From the NCBI RefSeq assembly GCF_024055715.1, contig NZ_JAMXMV010000013.1:1-64000 (forward strand): a stretch of DNA of 64,000 nt, written 5' to 3'. This document shows, piece after piece, positions 24,902-33,841 of this stretch (the stretch's first letter is position 1; each line of letters starts with the position of its first letter). A program made the translations under genes and the position numbers. The notes beneath the pieces were generated by a model. That model did not search any database and had not been told where the DNA came from. It worked only from the letters and a program-made list of their open reading frames with translations. This stretch comes from Actinoallomurus soli. GTDB taxonomy: Bacteria > Actinomycetota > Actinomycetes > Streptosporangiales > Streptosporangiaceae.

Positions 24902-25839
24902 GCTCCTCGGAACGGCTGCGGCGGCTGCTCGCCCTCGTCCCGTACGTCATCAACCGCAGCTCGGTCAGCGTCGAGGAGGCCGCGGAGGCGTTCGGCGTGA
25001 CCGAGAAGCAGATCATCGACGACCTGAACCTCCTGTGGTGCGTCGAACTCCGCGCGCCCGACCCGTACTGCCCGATCGACCTGTCGTACGAGGGCGGCGA
25101 GATCGTGGTCTGCGAGGCGGAGTCGATCAGCCGGCCGCTGCGGCTCGACGTCGACGAGGCCGCCGCCCTCCTCGTCGCGCTGCGCACGATCGCCGGGCTC
25201 CCCGAGCACGGCGACGCCGTGAGCCGGGTGATCGCCAAGCTGGAGGACGCGGCGGGCACCGCCGCGCGGCCGAGCAGCCAGGTCGCCGTCGAGCTCGACG
25301 TGCGCCCGGACGTCCTGGTCCAGGTGCGCTCGGGCCTCGACCAGGGCCGCCGGCTGCGGATGACCTACTACGTGCCGGGCCGGGACGAGAACACCGTGCG
25401 CGACGTCGACCCGATGCGGCTGCTCCTCGTCGACGGCTGGTCCTATCTGGAGGGCTGGTGCCGCCGTGCCGAGGCCGTCCGGCTGTTCCGCCTGGACCGG
25501 ATCGTGGACCTGCGGGTCCTCGACGTCGCCGCCAGCATCCCGGAGGAGGCCGAGCCGCTCGACCTGGACGCCGGGCTGTTCCGTCCCTCGCCGGAGGACG
25601 TACGGGTGACGCTGGAGCTGTCCCCGGCCGGGCGCTGGGTCGCCGACCACTACCCCTGCGAGAGCGTCGCGGAGCTCGGCGAGGGACGTCTCCGCGTCGT
25701 GCTGCGGACCCGCGACGTGCGCTGGGTGCGCCGGCTGGCGCTGCGGCTCGCCGGCAGCGGCCGCATCGTCGAGCCCGCCGAACTGGCCGCCCAGGTACGC
25801 GAGGACGCCGCCCGCGCCCTGAAGCTGTACGACGCGTGA
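24898..25839 (+). CDS. pafC: WYL-domain transcriptional regulator PafC
   Basis: This 313-aa partner of PafB has the N-terminal winged helix RLLALVPYVINRSSVSVEEA with FGVTEKQIIDDLNLLWCVEL, the WYL domain PMRLLLVDGWSYLEGWC followed by FRLDRIVDLRVLD, and a C-terminal WCX-like domain. The GTG at 24898 overlaps the pafB stop codon, so the two are cotranslated, consistent with a heterodimer. The pair would control the response to DNA damage. Confidence 0.93.
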   Translation: MSSSERLRRLLALVPYVINRSSVSVEEAAEAFGVTEKQIIDDLNLLWCVELRAPDPYCPIDLSYEGGEIVVCEAESISRPLRLDVDEAAALLVALRTIAGLPEHGDAVSRVIAKLEDAAGTAARPSSQVAVELDVRPDVLVQVRSGLDQGRRLRMTYYVPGRDENTVRDVDPMRLLLVDGWSYLEGWCRRAEAVRLFRLDRIVDLRVLDVAASIPEEAEPLDLDAGLFRPSPEDVRVTLELSPAGRWVADHYPCESVAELGEGRLRVVLRTRDVRWVRRLALRLAGSGRIVEPAELAAQVREDAARALKLYDA

Positions 25840-25893
25840 CCGCCGGCGGACCGTGACGCCGCCCGCGTCGGCGAACCCCGCTATGGTCGGCGT

Positions 25894-26082
25894 GTGCCGT
25901 GGATGATGCTGTACGTCGGGCTGGCCTTCGCCGGGCTGGTGGTTCTGAGCGTGTGCGCGGTCAAGGTGGGCCTGGCGGTCCGTGGTCTGGGCCGTGAACT
26001 GCGGCGGACGCGGGCGCGTCTGGAGCCGAAACAGGAGGCCTTCGCCCGTGAGTTGCACCGTTTGGAACGATCAGGGGAGTGA
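25894..26082 (+). CDS. small single-pass membrane protein
   Basis: This 62-aa protein has one transmembrane helix at its N-terminus (MMLYVGLAFAGLVVLSVCAV) and then a highly charged helical tail (RGLGRELRRTRARLEPKQEA). The GTG start lacks a Shine-Dalgarno. TATGGT lies at 25882-25887, 6 nt upstream, so it is probably leaderless. It sits between pafC and tatA, and small membrane proteins of this kind are common at this position in actinobacteria. Its function is unknown. Confidence 0.7.
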   Translation: MPWMMLYVGLAFAGLVVLSVCAVKVGLAVRGLGRELRRTRARLEPKQEAFARELHRLERSGE

Positions 26083-26146
26083 GACATCCGGCTCGACGGC
26101 GTACGATCGGGGGGAGTAACACCCCTCCTGCTGAAGAGGACTTCAA

Positions 26147-26473
26147 ATGGATCTTGGTCCGTGGGAGATCGCGATCATCGCGGTCGTCATCCTGGTGCTG
26201 TTCGGTTCCGCCAAGCTGCCCCAGGCCGCTCGTTCGCTCGGCCGGTCGATGCGGATCTTCAAGTCCGAGACCAAGGGTCTGATCAGCGACGACGACGACC
26301 AGCCGCGACAGCCGCAGGACGCCCGCGCGCAGGCGGCCCGGCTCCGCGAGCAGGCGGCGCTGCTGGAGCAGCAGGCGGCGGCCCAGCAGCCGCAGCTGAA
26401 CGCCCCGGCCGACGACGGCACCACCGTCAGCGGCGTGCCGCTGTCCCAGACGGAGCCCGGCAGGAAGTCCTGA
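26147..26473 (+). CDS. tatA: Sec-independent protein translocase TatA
   Basis: This 108-aa pore-forming component of the twin-arginine pathway has a short N-terminal membrane helix ([13 protein letters not shown]) and then the FG hinge and amphipathic helix ([20 protein letters not shown]), and a disordered Gln/Ala-rich tail. GAGGA precedes the ATG. It is 22 bp ahead of tatC. Several Tat-type substrates are encoded in this window (the PHP protein at 46.6 kb and the esterase at 57.8 kb). Confidence 0.95.
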   Translation: MDLGPWEIAIIAVVILVLFGSAKLPQAARSLGRSMRIFKSETKGLISDDDDQPRQPQDARAQAARLREQAALLEQQAAAQQPQLNAPADDGTTVSGVPLSQTEPGRKS

Positions 26474-26495
26474 CCGTCCGGCACAATCGACGACC

Positions 26496-27350
26496 ATGAC
26501 GATCAGACCGTCGCGGAACACGAACCCCGATGGGCGGATGCCGCTCATCGAGCACATCCGCGAGTTGAGAAACCGCCTGCTCAAGGCCCTGCTGGGCATC
26601 CTGGTGGGCACGGGCGTGGGGCTGTGGTTCTTCGACCCGATCTGGAAGTTCCTACAGCAGCCGTACTGCCAGCTCCCGGAGAAGAACCGCCTGGGCAAGG
26701 GGTGCGGCCTGGTCGTCAACGGCTTGACCGAGGGTTTCTTCCTCGAGCTCAAGATCTCGTTGATCGTCGGAGTGGTGATCTCCTCTCCGATCTGGCTGTA
26801 CCAGCTCTGGGCGTTCGTCGCTCCGGGGCTGTACCAGCGCGAGCGCCGCTGGACGTACGCCTTCCTGGCCGCCTCGGTTCCGCTGTTCGTCGGCGGCGCC
26901 ACGCTGGCCTACGTGACGCTCGACAAGGGGCTGGGCATCCTGCTCGGCTTCGTCCCGAACGGCACCACCGCCCTCATCACGGTCTCGAGCTATCTCGGCT
27001 ACGCCGTCGCGATGCTCCTGATCTTCGGCGTGACGTTCGAGCTGCCGCTGTTCGTCGTGATCCTCAACCTGGCGGGGGTGCTGACGCACGCCCGCATCCG
27101 CAAGTCCCGCCGCCTGATCATCTTCGGGCTGTTCGTGTTCGCCGCCGTGGCCACCCCCAGCCAGGACCCGTTCACGATGCTGGCGCTGGCACTGCCGACC
27201 GTCGTGCTCTTCGAGGTCGCCGAGGTCATCGCCTACATCCACGATCGGCGTAAGGCCGCCCGGCCCGACCCGTACGCGGGCCTGTCGGACGACGAGGCCT
27301 CCCCGCTGGACCTGCCCGACGGCGAGCTGGAGGACGGCGAGCGCGTGTAG
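26496..27350 (+). CDS. tatC: Sec-independent protein translocase TatC
   Basis: This 284-aa receptor subunit of the twin-arginine translocase has about six transmembrane helices. Family marks are MPLIEHIRELRNRLLKAL, the FxLELKISL-type stretch (EGFFLELKISL), PIWLYQLWAFVAPGLY and RRLIIFGLFVFAAVATPSQD. The acidic cytoplasmic tail is longer than the core requires. It follows tatA and precedes the helicase gene, the usual actinobacterial order. Confidence 0.96.
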   Translation: MTIRPSRNTNPDGRMPLIEHIRELRNRLLKALLGILVGTGVGLWFFDPIWKFLQQPYCQLPEKNRLGKGCGLVVNGLTEGFFLELKISLIVGVVISSPIWLYQLWAFVAPGLYQRERRWTYAFLAASVPLFVGGATLAYVTLDKGLGILLGFVPNGTTALITVSSYLGYAVAMLLIFGVTFELPLFVVILNLAGVLTHARIRKSRRLIIFGLFVFAAVATPSQDPFTMLALALPTVVLFEVAEVIAYIHDRRKAARPDPYAGLSDDEASPLDLPDGELEDGERV

Positions 27351-27459
27351 GCGCGGGCCGCAGGCGGCCGTCTCCGCCGGTTCCGCGATCCGGACCGACG
27401 GGGTCCATAATCCACGGAGTGCCACCGTTTCGGTCGGCGGTGGTCCGTAGGCTTGAGCC

Positions 27460-30183
27460 ATGACCACCCCCGCGGAGCGCTACGCGGCGCACCGGCAGCG
27501 CATGGCGCTCTTCACGCCCGCGCTGACCGAGTTCCAAAGCCTGTACGACTTCGACCTGGACTTCTTCCAGGTCGACGCCTGCCGTGCGCTGGAGGAGGGC
27601 CACGGCGTGCTCGTCGCCGCGCCCACCGGGTCGGGCAAGACCGTCGTCGGCGAGTTCGCCGTGCACCTGGCGCTCGCGGGCGGCCGCAAATGCTTCTACA
27701 CCACGCCCATCAAGGCGCTGTCCAACCAGAAGTACGCCGACCTCGTCCGCCGCTACGGCGCGGGCAAGGTCGGCCTGCTCACCGGCGACAACGCCATCAA
27801 CGGTGAGGCGCCGATCGTCGTCATGACGACCGAGGTCCTGCGCAACATGCTGTACGCCGGGTCCTCGACGCTGGCCGGGCTGGCGTTCGTCGTGATGGAC
27901 GAGGTGCACTACCTCGCCGACCGGTTCCGCGGCGCGGTCTGGGAAGAGGTGATCATCCACCTTCCCGAGTCGGTGCGGCTGGTGGCGCTGTCGGCGACGG
28001 TCAGCAACGCCGAGGAGTTCGGCGAGTGGCTGCAGGAGGTCCGCGGCGAGACCACCGTCATCGTCGACGAGGAGCGGCCGGTGCCGCTGTGGCAGCACAT
28101 GCTCGCCGGCAACCGGCTGTACGACCTGTTCGTCGACGACGAGCACACCAAGGTCAACCCGGACCTGCGCCGGTGGGCACTGGACGACCTGCGGCGCACG
28201 CGGGTCAACCAGGGCCGCCGCTCCGGACGGCGGCGCGAACGCCGCCCCGAGCGGTACCGGCCGCCGTCGCGCGCCGACGTGGTCGAGCGCCTGGACCGTG
28301 CCGGGCTGCTGCCCGCCATCACTTTCATCTTCAGCCGGGCCGGCTGTGACGCGGCCGTCGAGCAGTGCATGTACTCCGGGCTGCGGCTCACCTCCAAGGA
28401 GGAGGCCCAGGAGATCCGGGCGCATGTCGAGGCGCGCACCGCGGACATCCCGCGCGCCGACCTCGACGTCCTCGGGTACGGCACCTGGCTGGCCGGGCTG
28501 GAGCGCGGGCTGGCGGCACACCACGCGGGCATGCTGCCGACCTTCAAGGAGGTCGTCGAGGAGCTGTTCACCGAAGGCCTGATCAAGGCCGTCTTCGCCA
28601 CCGAGACGCTCGCCCTGGGCATCAACATGCCCGCCCGCACCGTCGTGATCGAGCGTCTCGTGAAGTGGAACGGCGAGATGCACGTCGACCTGACCCCCGG
28701 CGAGTACACCCAGCTCACCGGGCGAGCCGGGCGGCGCGGCATCGACGTGGAGGGCCACGCCGTCGTCCTGTGGGTGCCCGGCGTCGACCCGGCGGCGGTG
28801 GCCGGCCTGGCGGGCACGCGGACGTACCCGCTGAACTCCAGCTTCCGCCCGTCGTACAACATGGCCGTGAACCTCGTCGGCCAGGTCGGCCGCGAACGCG
28901 CCCGCACGCTCCTGGAGGAGTCCTTCGCGCAGTTCCAGGCGGACCGCGCGGTCGTCGGGCTCGCCAAGCAACTGCGCCGCAACGAGGAGGCCCTTGAGGG
29001 CTACCTGGAGGCGGCCACCTGCGACAGCGGCGACTTCATGGAGTACGCCCGCCTGCGGCAGCGCCTCACCGAACGCGAGCGCGAGCTGTCCCGTGAACGG
29101 TCGGGAGCCCGGCGCGCCGAGGCGGCGCGGTCGCTGGAGCGGCTGCGGTTCGGCGACGTCATCATGATCCCGCACGGCCGGTTCGCCGGGGCGGCCGTGG
29201 TCCTGGAGCCGGGTTCCGCGAAGCGCTCCGACGACCCGTCGCCGCTCGTCCTGACCATCAACCGGCAGGTCAAGCAGCTCGCCCTGGCCGACTTCCGCGG
29301 CCCCGTCGAGCCGGTCGAGCGCATCAAGATCCCGCAGTGGTTCAACCGCAGGTCCGCGCAGCACCGCCGCGACCTGGCCTCCACACTGCGCAACAAGACG
29401 GCGCACCTGGACAAGCCACGCCCGCAGAAACGCCCGGACGCGACGCGCGAGGACCCGCAGATCACCGAGCTGCGGCGGCACCTGCGCGAGCATCCCTGCC
29501 ACGGCTGCGCCGACCGGGAGGACCACGCGCGCTGGGCGGAGCGGTACTTCCGGCTGGAGAAGGAGACGACGGCGCTCCGCCGCCGCGTGGAGGGCCGCTC
29601 CCAGGTGATCTCCCGGACGTTCGACCGGGTCTGCGCGGTCCTCGACCAGCTCGGCTACCTCGACGGCGAGCGGGTCACCGACGAGGGGCGCCGCCTCGGG
29701 CGGATCTACACCGAGCTCGACCTGCTCACCGCCGAGTGCCTGCGCGACGGGCTCTTCGACGACCTGGGGCCCGCGGAGCTCGCCGCGACCGTGTCCGCGC
29801 TGGTGTACGAGTCGCGGGCGCCGGAGGACGGGCGGGCGCCACGGGTGCCGGCCGGACCGGTCAGGGAGGCGCTCACCGAGATGATCCGGCTGTGGGGCGA
29901 CCTGCAGGAGGTCGAGAAGGATCACCGGGTGGCGTTCCTGCGCGAGCCGGACCTGGGGTTCGCCTGGGCCGCGTACCGCTGGGCGAGCGGCACCCCGCTC
30001 GACGTCGTGCTGGTCGACACCGACCTGACCGCCGGTGACTTCGTGCGCCAGATGAAGCAGCTGCTCGACATGCTCGGCCAGATCGCGGACGCGGCCCCAC
30101 CGGGCGGCGGGGTCCGGGACATCGCGGGGCGGGCGATGGACGCGATCCGGCGCGGCGTCGTGGCCTACTCCTCCGTCGGCTGA
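27460..30183 (+). CDS. helY: Ski2/Mtr4-like DEAD/DEAH-box RNA helicase (HelY)
   Basis: This 907-aa superfamily 2 helicase is probably involved in RNA turnover. Motifs in order are FQVDACRALEEGHGVLVAAP, TGSGKT (Walker A, about residue 55), VVMDEVHYLADRFRG (DEVH), LSATVSN, ETLALGINMPAR and QLTGRAGRRGID (motif VI). The C-terminal half has the helical arch/DSHCT-like domain typical of HelY. The ATG has no Shine-Dalgarno, but TAGGCT at 27448-27453 ends 6 nt before it, suggesting a leaderless message. Unusually Arg-rich loops (RRSGRRRERRPERYR) lie near residue 250. Confidence 0.93.
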   Translation: MTTPAERYAAHRQRMALFTPALTEFQSLYDFDLDFFQVDACRALEEGHGVLVAAPTGSGKTVVGEFAVHLALAGGRKCFYTTPIKALSNQKYADLVRRYGAGKVGLLTGDNAINGEAPIVVMTTEVLRNMLYAGSSTLAGLAFVVMDEVHYLADRFRGAVWEEVIIHLPESVRLVALSATVSNAEEFGEWLQEVRGETTVIVDEERPVPLWQHMLAGNRLYDLFVDDEHTKVNPDLRRWALDDLRRTRVNQGRRSGRRRERRPERYRPPSRADVVERLDRAGLLPAITFIFSRAGCDAAVEQCMYSGLRLTSKEEAQEIRAHVEARTADIPRADLDVLGYGTWLAGLERGLAAHHAGMLPTFKEVVEELFTEGLIKAVFATETLALGINMPARTVVIERLVKWNGEMHVDLTPGEYTQLTGRAGRRGIDVEGHAVVLWVPGVDPAAVAGLAGTRTYPLNSSFRPSYNMAVNLVGQVGRERARTLLEESFAQFQADRAVVGLAKQLRRNEEALEGYLEAATCDSGDFMEYARLRQRLTERERELSRERSGARRAEAARSLERLRFGDVIMIPHGRFAGAAVVLEPGSAKRSDDPSPLVLTINRQVKQLALADFRGPVEPVERIKIPQWFNRRSAQHRRDLASTLRNKTAHLDKPRPQKRPDATREDPQITELRRHLREHPCHGCADREDHARWAERYFRLEKETTALRRRVEGRSQVISRTFDRVCAVLDQLGYLDGERVTDEGRRLGRIYTELDLLTAECLRDGLFDDLGPAELAATVSALVYESRAPEDGRAPRVPAGPVREALTEMIRLWGDLQEVEKDHRVAFLREPDLGFAWAAYRWASGTPLDVVLVDTDLTAGDFVRQMKQLLDMLGQIADAAPPGGGVRDIAGRAMDAIRRGVVAYSSVG

Positions 30184-30387
30184 CCGGCACGGCTCCTCGC
30201 ACCGGCCGACCGGGATGGGCCGCTCACCGGGCCGCCGGGACGGCTTCTCGTTCCGGCCCGCCGGGGCGGTCGGGTCACCGGCCGCGCGTTTCGGCGCCAT
30301 GGGGACGGCAGGCCCGCGCCGGCTCGTCCGGCGGGGTCGGTCCGGTCATCCGCATGGCCGGTCCGGTCATCCGCACGGCCGGTCCGG
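30184..30387. other. gene-free low-complexity spacer
   Basis: Between the helicase and the convergent solute-binding-protein gene the sequence is GC-rich with CCGGNCGGG-type simple motifs and ends in 21-bp tandem repeats. I see no gene and no clear terminator stem. Confidence 0.5.
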
Positions 30388-30400
30388 TCATCCGCACGGC
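30338..30400 (+). repeat. three tandem 21-bp repeats
   Basis: Three perfect-register copies of CGGTCCGGTCATCCGCACGGC (first copy has T for C near its end) lie at 30338-30358, 30359-30379 and 30380-30400, followed by a partial copy. The third copy contains the stop codon of the solute-binding protein gene on the minus strand, so every unit carries an in-phase TGA. Confidence 0.85.
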
Positions 30401-31758
30401 CGGTCCGGCTCGGTGCGGACCGGCCGCCCGGAGTAGGCCGCGCTCAGCAGCCGGGCGAACGCGCCGAAGTCGACGTCCACCTCCCCGGCCTCGAACGCCG
30501 CCGCGCGGAGGCAACGCCGGAACACCTCGCTGAACTCCTGGTACGCCGGGGTCAGCGGGCGTGGGCGCGCCCTGGCGATGGCCTGCCGGATCTGCGCGGC
30601 GAGCTGGGTGAGATCGGCCTGGCCGATCGGCTGTTCGCCCGGCGATGCGTCCGCGCAGGGCCGGGGTGCCCGGTACGCCGACTCGCGGGCCGGCACGAAC
30701 CCTCCGCAGGCGAACAACCGGCTCTCCGCGTCCCGGTCGGTCAGGAACTCGATGAGGCGGCGCGCCTCCTCCTTCTTCCGGCTGTACGACGAGATGGCGA
30801 GGTTCTGCCCGCCGAGGACGCTCGGTCCCGGCAGCGGGGACACCCCGAACCGCAACCGGCCGCCCGAGCGCATCCGCGGGTCGGCGGCGAGAGTGCGGAA
30901 GGCGTACGGCCAGTTCCGCATGAAGGCGACACGGTGTGCCTCGAACGCCTGGATGCTCGACTCCTCGGTCGCGTCACCCGCGGTCGGGTCGATGCCCGCG
31001 ACCTGGGGCGGCAGGTTGGCGTGCACGGCCGCCAGGGCGGATCGGACCTGGGCGGCGTACGTGTCGATGACGACCCGGTCGTCCCGCACCACGTCGCCGC
31101 CGAAACCCCAGATGAGCTCCAGCGCGTTCACCGTGGCGCCCTCGTAGTCGGCGAGCTGGAGGGAGTATCCGGCCTGGAAACCGTGCGCGGTCACCGCCTC
31201 GGCGGCCTGGCCCAGCAGGTCCGGCAGGCCCACGGGAGCCTGCCGCCGCGCGTCGTTCCAGTAGTACAGCAGGCCGACGTCGGCGTTGAACGGCAGCGCG
31301 TACACCGTGCCATGCCGGGTCACCGACGGCCGGAGCTCCCGCAGGAAGTCGTCGTCCCAGCCGTGGGGCAGCGGGAACGGGATGATCTCCTTCCGGTCGG
31401 CGAACTCCGCGGTCCAGGGCGCGTCGAGCGTGAGCACGTCATAGTCGCAGCCGCGTCCCTCGGAGACCGCCGCGAGCTGGCTGCGCTGCAGGTCGGCGAG
31501 GCTGGAGATCTCCACGATGCGGGCCTGCAGATCCGGGTCGTCCTGATGCCGGAGGTTCCATTCGCGGACGAGCGCCCGGCGCTCGGCCCCCGCGCTGACG
31601 TCCGTGCCGGCGGCGACGACGATGCCCGCGTGACCCGGGCAGGGGGTGCGGCCGGCCGAGTCGCTCCACGGCGCCCGTGGCACGAGGACGGCGGCGACGC
31701 CGACCACCAGACCGGCCAGCATGGCGGTGCGGTGTCCGCGGAGACGGCCTCCGAGCAT
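30388..31758 (-). CDS. extracellular solute-binding protein (family 1-like)
   Basis: This 456-aa protein resembles sugar ABC-transporter binding proteins: VREWNLRHQDDPDLQARIVE, CDYDVLTLDAPWTAEFADRK, GTVYALPFNADVGLLYYW, and FMRNWPYAF with LRFGVSPLPGPSVLGGQNLA. The N-terminus has one hydrophobic helix (MLAGLVVGVAAVLVP) without a lipobox cysteine, so it may stay membrane-anchored. GGAGG lies 9 nt before the ATG at 31758; GTG 31767 or ATG 31764 overlapping the upstream stop are alternatives. No permease or ATPase gene is near. It is coupled to the VWA protein gene, which suggests the two form one complex. Confidence 0.8.
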   Translation of the reverse strand: MLGGRLRGHRTAMLAGLVVGVAAVLVPRAPWSDSAGRTPCPGHAGIVVAAGTDVSAGAERRALVREWNLRHQDDPDLQARIVEISSLADLQRSQLAAVSEGRGCDYDVLTLDAPWTAEFADRKEIIPFPLPHGWDDDFLRELRPSVTRHGTVYALPFNADVGLLYYWNDARRQAPVGLPDLLGQAAEAVTAHGFQAGYSLQLADYEGATVNALELIWGFGGDVVRDDRVVIDTYAAQVRSALAAVHANLPPQVAGIDPTAGDATEESSIQAFEAHRVAFMRNWPYAFRTLAADPRMRSGGRLRFGVSPLPGPSVLGGQNLAISSYSRKKEEARRLIEFLTDRDAESRLFACGGFVPARESAYRAPRPCADASPGEQPIGQADLTQLAAQIRQAIARARPRPLTPAYQEFSEVFRRCLRAAAFEAGEVDVDFGAFARLLSAAYSGRPVRTEPDRPCG

Positions 31759-31763
31759 CCGCA

Positions 31764-33719
31764 TCACCCTCCACCGGCGGGCGTCGCCGGGTCGAAGACG
31801 GCCGTCACCACGTCGGTCGGCTCCTGGTCGCCCGCGTCCACGCAGCGCACCGACGGCCCCAGCGCCTTGAGCGCCGCGGAGGCCCCACAGGTGACGGTCC
31901 CCGTCAGGACGATGATCGGCCGGGTCTTGAGGACTCGGCGCAGGGCCGCGGCCCGGTCGCGCGGATCGGCCTCCTCGGACCCTCCGTCGGTGAGGACGAC
32001 CACGGTGGCGTCCTGGTACGCCGCGACCCGGTCGGCGGCCGCGCGGATCGCGTCGTACAGGGGAATGTCGCTGCCCTGGGGCGTCAGGCCGTCCAGCGCG
32101 GCACCGATCGTGCCGGGCCCCGCCGGGGGCGCCACCGTGCGGAACGAGGACTTGCCCTGAATCCGGGAGAAGGCGCCGAGCTCGACGGTGTCCCTGTTGT
32201 CATGGATGACGGTCTGCGCCGCGGTGCGGGCGACCTGCACGGCGGCGGTGAAGCGGGAGCCGCCCTGCGGGCGGCCGCCGCTCATCGACCCGGACACGTC
32301 GAGGGCCATGATGATGTGCAGAGGCGGCCTGAGCAGGGCAAACCGGGCAAGCGTGTCGTTGATCTCATCGCGCCCGTAGGGCCGGACGGACACGCTCGGG
32401 GCCGTGCCGAGGTAGAGACGGCCGCCGGTGGAGTCGCCGATGCCCGGGCGGCCGGCGGCGTCACGGAACGCCTCGCCGCGCAGCCCGCCGTGACCGAGCC
32501 AGCGGCGGAAGTCGTCGATCCGGCGGTCACGGCGCGTCGACGACTGGCCGTCCCAGGAGACGCGGATGAACGGATAGTCGAAGGAGTGCGTGTCGGAGAC
32601 CCGGTGAATCGTCAGCTGTGGCCCTCCCGCGCCGGGGGCGGGACAGGCGGTGCCCAGTGCCCGGCCGTTCATGTAGTCGGCCAGGACCTGCTCGGGGGCG
32701 ATCACCGCGAGGCGCTCGTCGGAGGCGGGACGGTGCCGTAACGCGCACAGCAGCGCGGCGGAGTCGCTGAGCGGCAGGGCGGCGCTGCCGAGGATGTGCT
32801 CGGCCGGCCCGGGACCGCCGAAGGCTCGGCCGGCGTAGAGGTCGACGCTGGCCAGGGCGCCGACCTCTGAGACGTCCGGGCTCGCGCGGAGGATCTCCTG
32901 GACGCCGTTGCGGTGGGCCGCGTCGAGCAGTTCGGCGAGGCGGAGACGGTCTTGGCCGGCCAGCGCGTTGTTCAGGTCGCCGCTCGCGGAGGAGGAGATC
33001 CCGACGACGAGCGGCGAGCTGCCGATCGACCCTTCGTCCTTCAGCCGCACGCCCGGATGGGGTGCCGCGAGGAGCCGGTCCGCCTCGCCGGAGGAGGCCG
33101 GGATCAGGACGTCGGGCTGCAGGGCTCCGCGGCCGTTCTCGCCGGCGCCCGGATCGGAGTACCAGCCGTTCTGGAAGCCGGACGCGACGTTGAGGACGCT
33201 GCCGGAGGGCGCGACGGTGATCCGCACCGGCCGGCATCGGGAGGAGTGCGCGGCGGTGTAGTCCGCGGCGGCCCGCCGCAGCGCGGTGAGGTTCTCCGGC
33301 GCGGTCAGGACGCGCAGGTCCAGGGGAGGGGAGCAGGATCCGGCCAGCACGGCCACCGCGCCGGTGGCGGCCCAGCCGGCGGCGGCGACCGCGGCGGCCG
33401 TCAGGACGAATGCCAGGAGCGTCCGGCCGAGCTTCGTCACCTGCTCGCGGGTGTGTGCGGCCCAGCCGGAGAGCCACTCGGTGATCCGGTCCTTCTGACC
33501 GGCCAGGATCATGAGGCCGGACAGCGAACTCGCCACGGCGATCACCCAGGCCAGTGCGATCGAGATCTGCCGCAGGTGTCGCAGGAGGAGGGCCGCGCCG
33601 AGACCGGCGAAGGGGAGCAGGAAGACGATCAACTGCCAGAGGTTGGTGACGACCTCGAGCAGCTCGCGCAGTAACCGCGAGCGTCCCGATCCGCCGCCTG
33701 ACGGTCGATCGCTCGTCAT
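31764..33719 (-). CDS. membrane protein with periplasmic-binding-like and VWA domains
   Basis: This 651-aa protein has about three N-terminal transmembrane helices (near residues 28-45, 50-72 and 100-128). A substrate-binding-protein-like region follows (DLRVLTAPENLTALRRAAAD ... QPDVLIPASSGEADRLL, about residues 130-440), then a von Willebrand factor A domain at about 465-640 with a full MIDAS start DVSGSMSGG and later LTDGGSEEADPRD. VWA domains bind a divalent cation and mediate protein contacts. Its stop overlaps the start of the solute-binding protein gene. The pairing suggests a surface sensor or adhesion complex; no characterised family function is known to me. Confidence 0.8.
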   Translation of the reverse strand: MTSDRPSGGGSGRSRLLRELLEVVTNLWQLIVFLLPFAGLGAALLLRHLRQISIALAWVIAVASSLSGLMILAGQKDRITEWLSGWAAHTREQVTKLGRTLLAFVLTAAAVAAAGWAATGAVAVLAGSCSPPLDLRVLTAPENLTALRRAAADYTAAHSSRCRPVRITVAPSGSVLNVASGFQNGWYSDPGAGENGRGALQPDVLIPASSGEADRLLAAPHPGVRLKDEGSIGSSPLVVGISSSASGDLNNALAGQDRLRLAELLDAAHRNGVQEILRASPDVSEVGALASVDLYAGRAFGGPGPAEHILGSAALPLSDSAALLCALRHRPASDERLAVIAPEQVLADYMNGRALGTACPAPGAGGPQLTIHRVSDTHSFDYPFIRVSWDGQSSTRRDRRIDDFRRWLGHGGLRGEAFRDAAGRPGIGDSTGGRLYLGTAPSVSVRPYGRDEINDTLARFALLRPPLHIIMALDVSGSMSGGRPQGGSRFTAAVQVARTAAQTVIHDNRDTVELGAFSRIQGKSSFRTVAPPAGPGTIGAALDGLTPQGSDIPLYDAIRAAADRVAAYQDATVVVLTDGGSEEADPRDRAAALRRVLKTRPIIVLTGTVTCGASAALKALGPSVRCVDAGDQEPTDVVTAVFDPATPAGGG

Positions 33720-33841
33720 CTGGCGAGGATGCTCCCCTCAGCGCTGAAGGGTGATCGGGGTCCTGAAGTTTAACGCGGCGGTCGCATGGCGAATGTGCCG
33801 TATGACACACGTCCGCCGTTCACGGGCGTGTTCGCCGTGCG

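Noticed and set aside
33735-33755. CTCAGCGCTGAAGG dyad as a further MarR operator
   Set aside because: It shares only AGCGCT with the island motif and lacks CTAAGAT; it lies far from the island.
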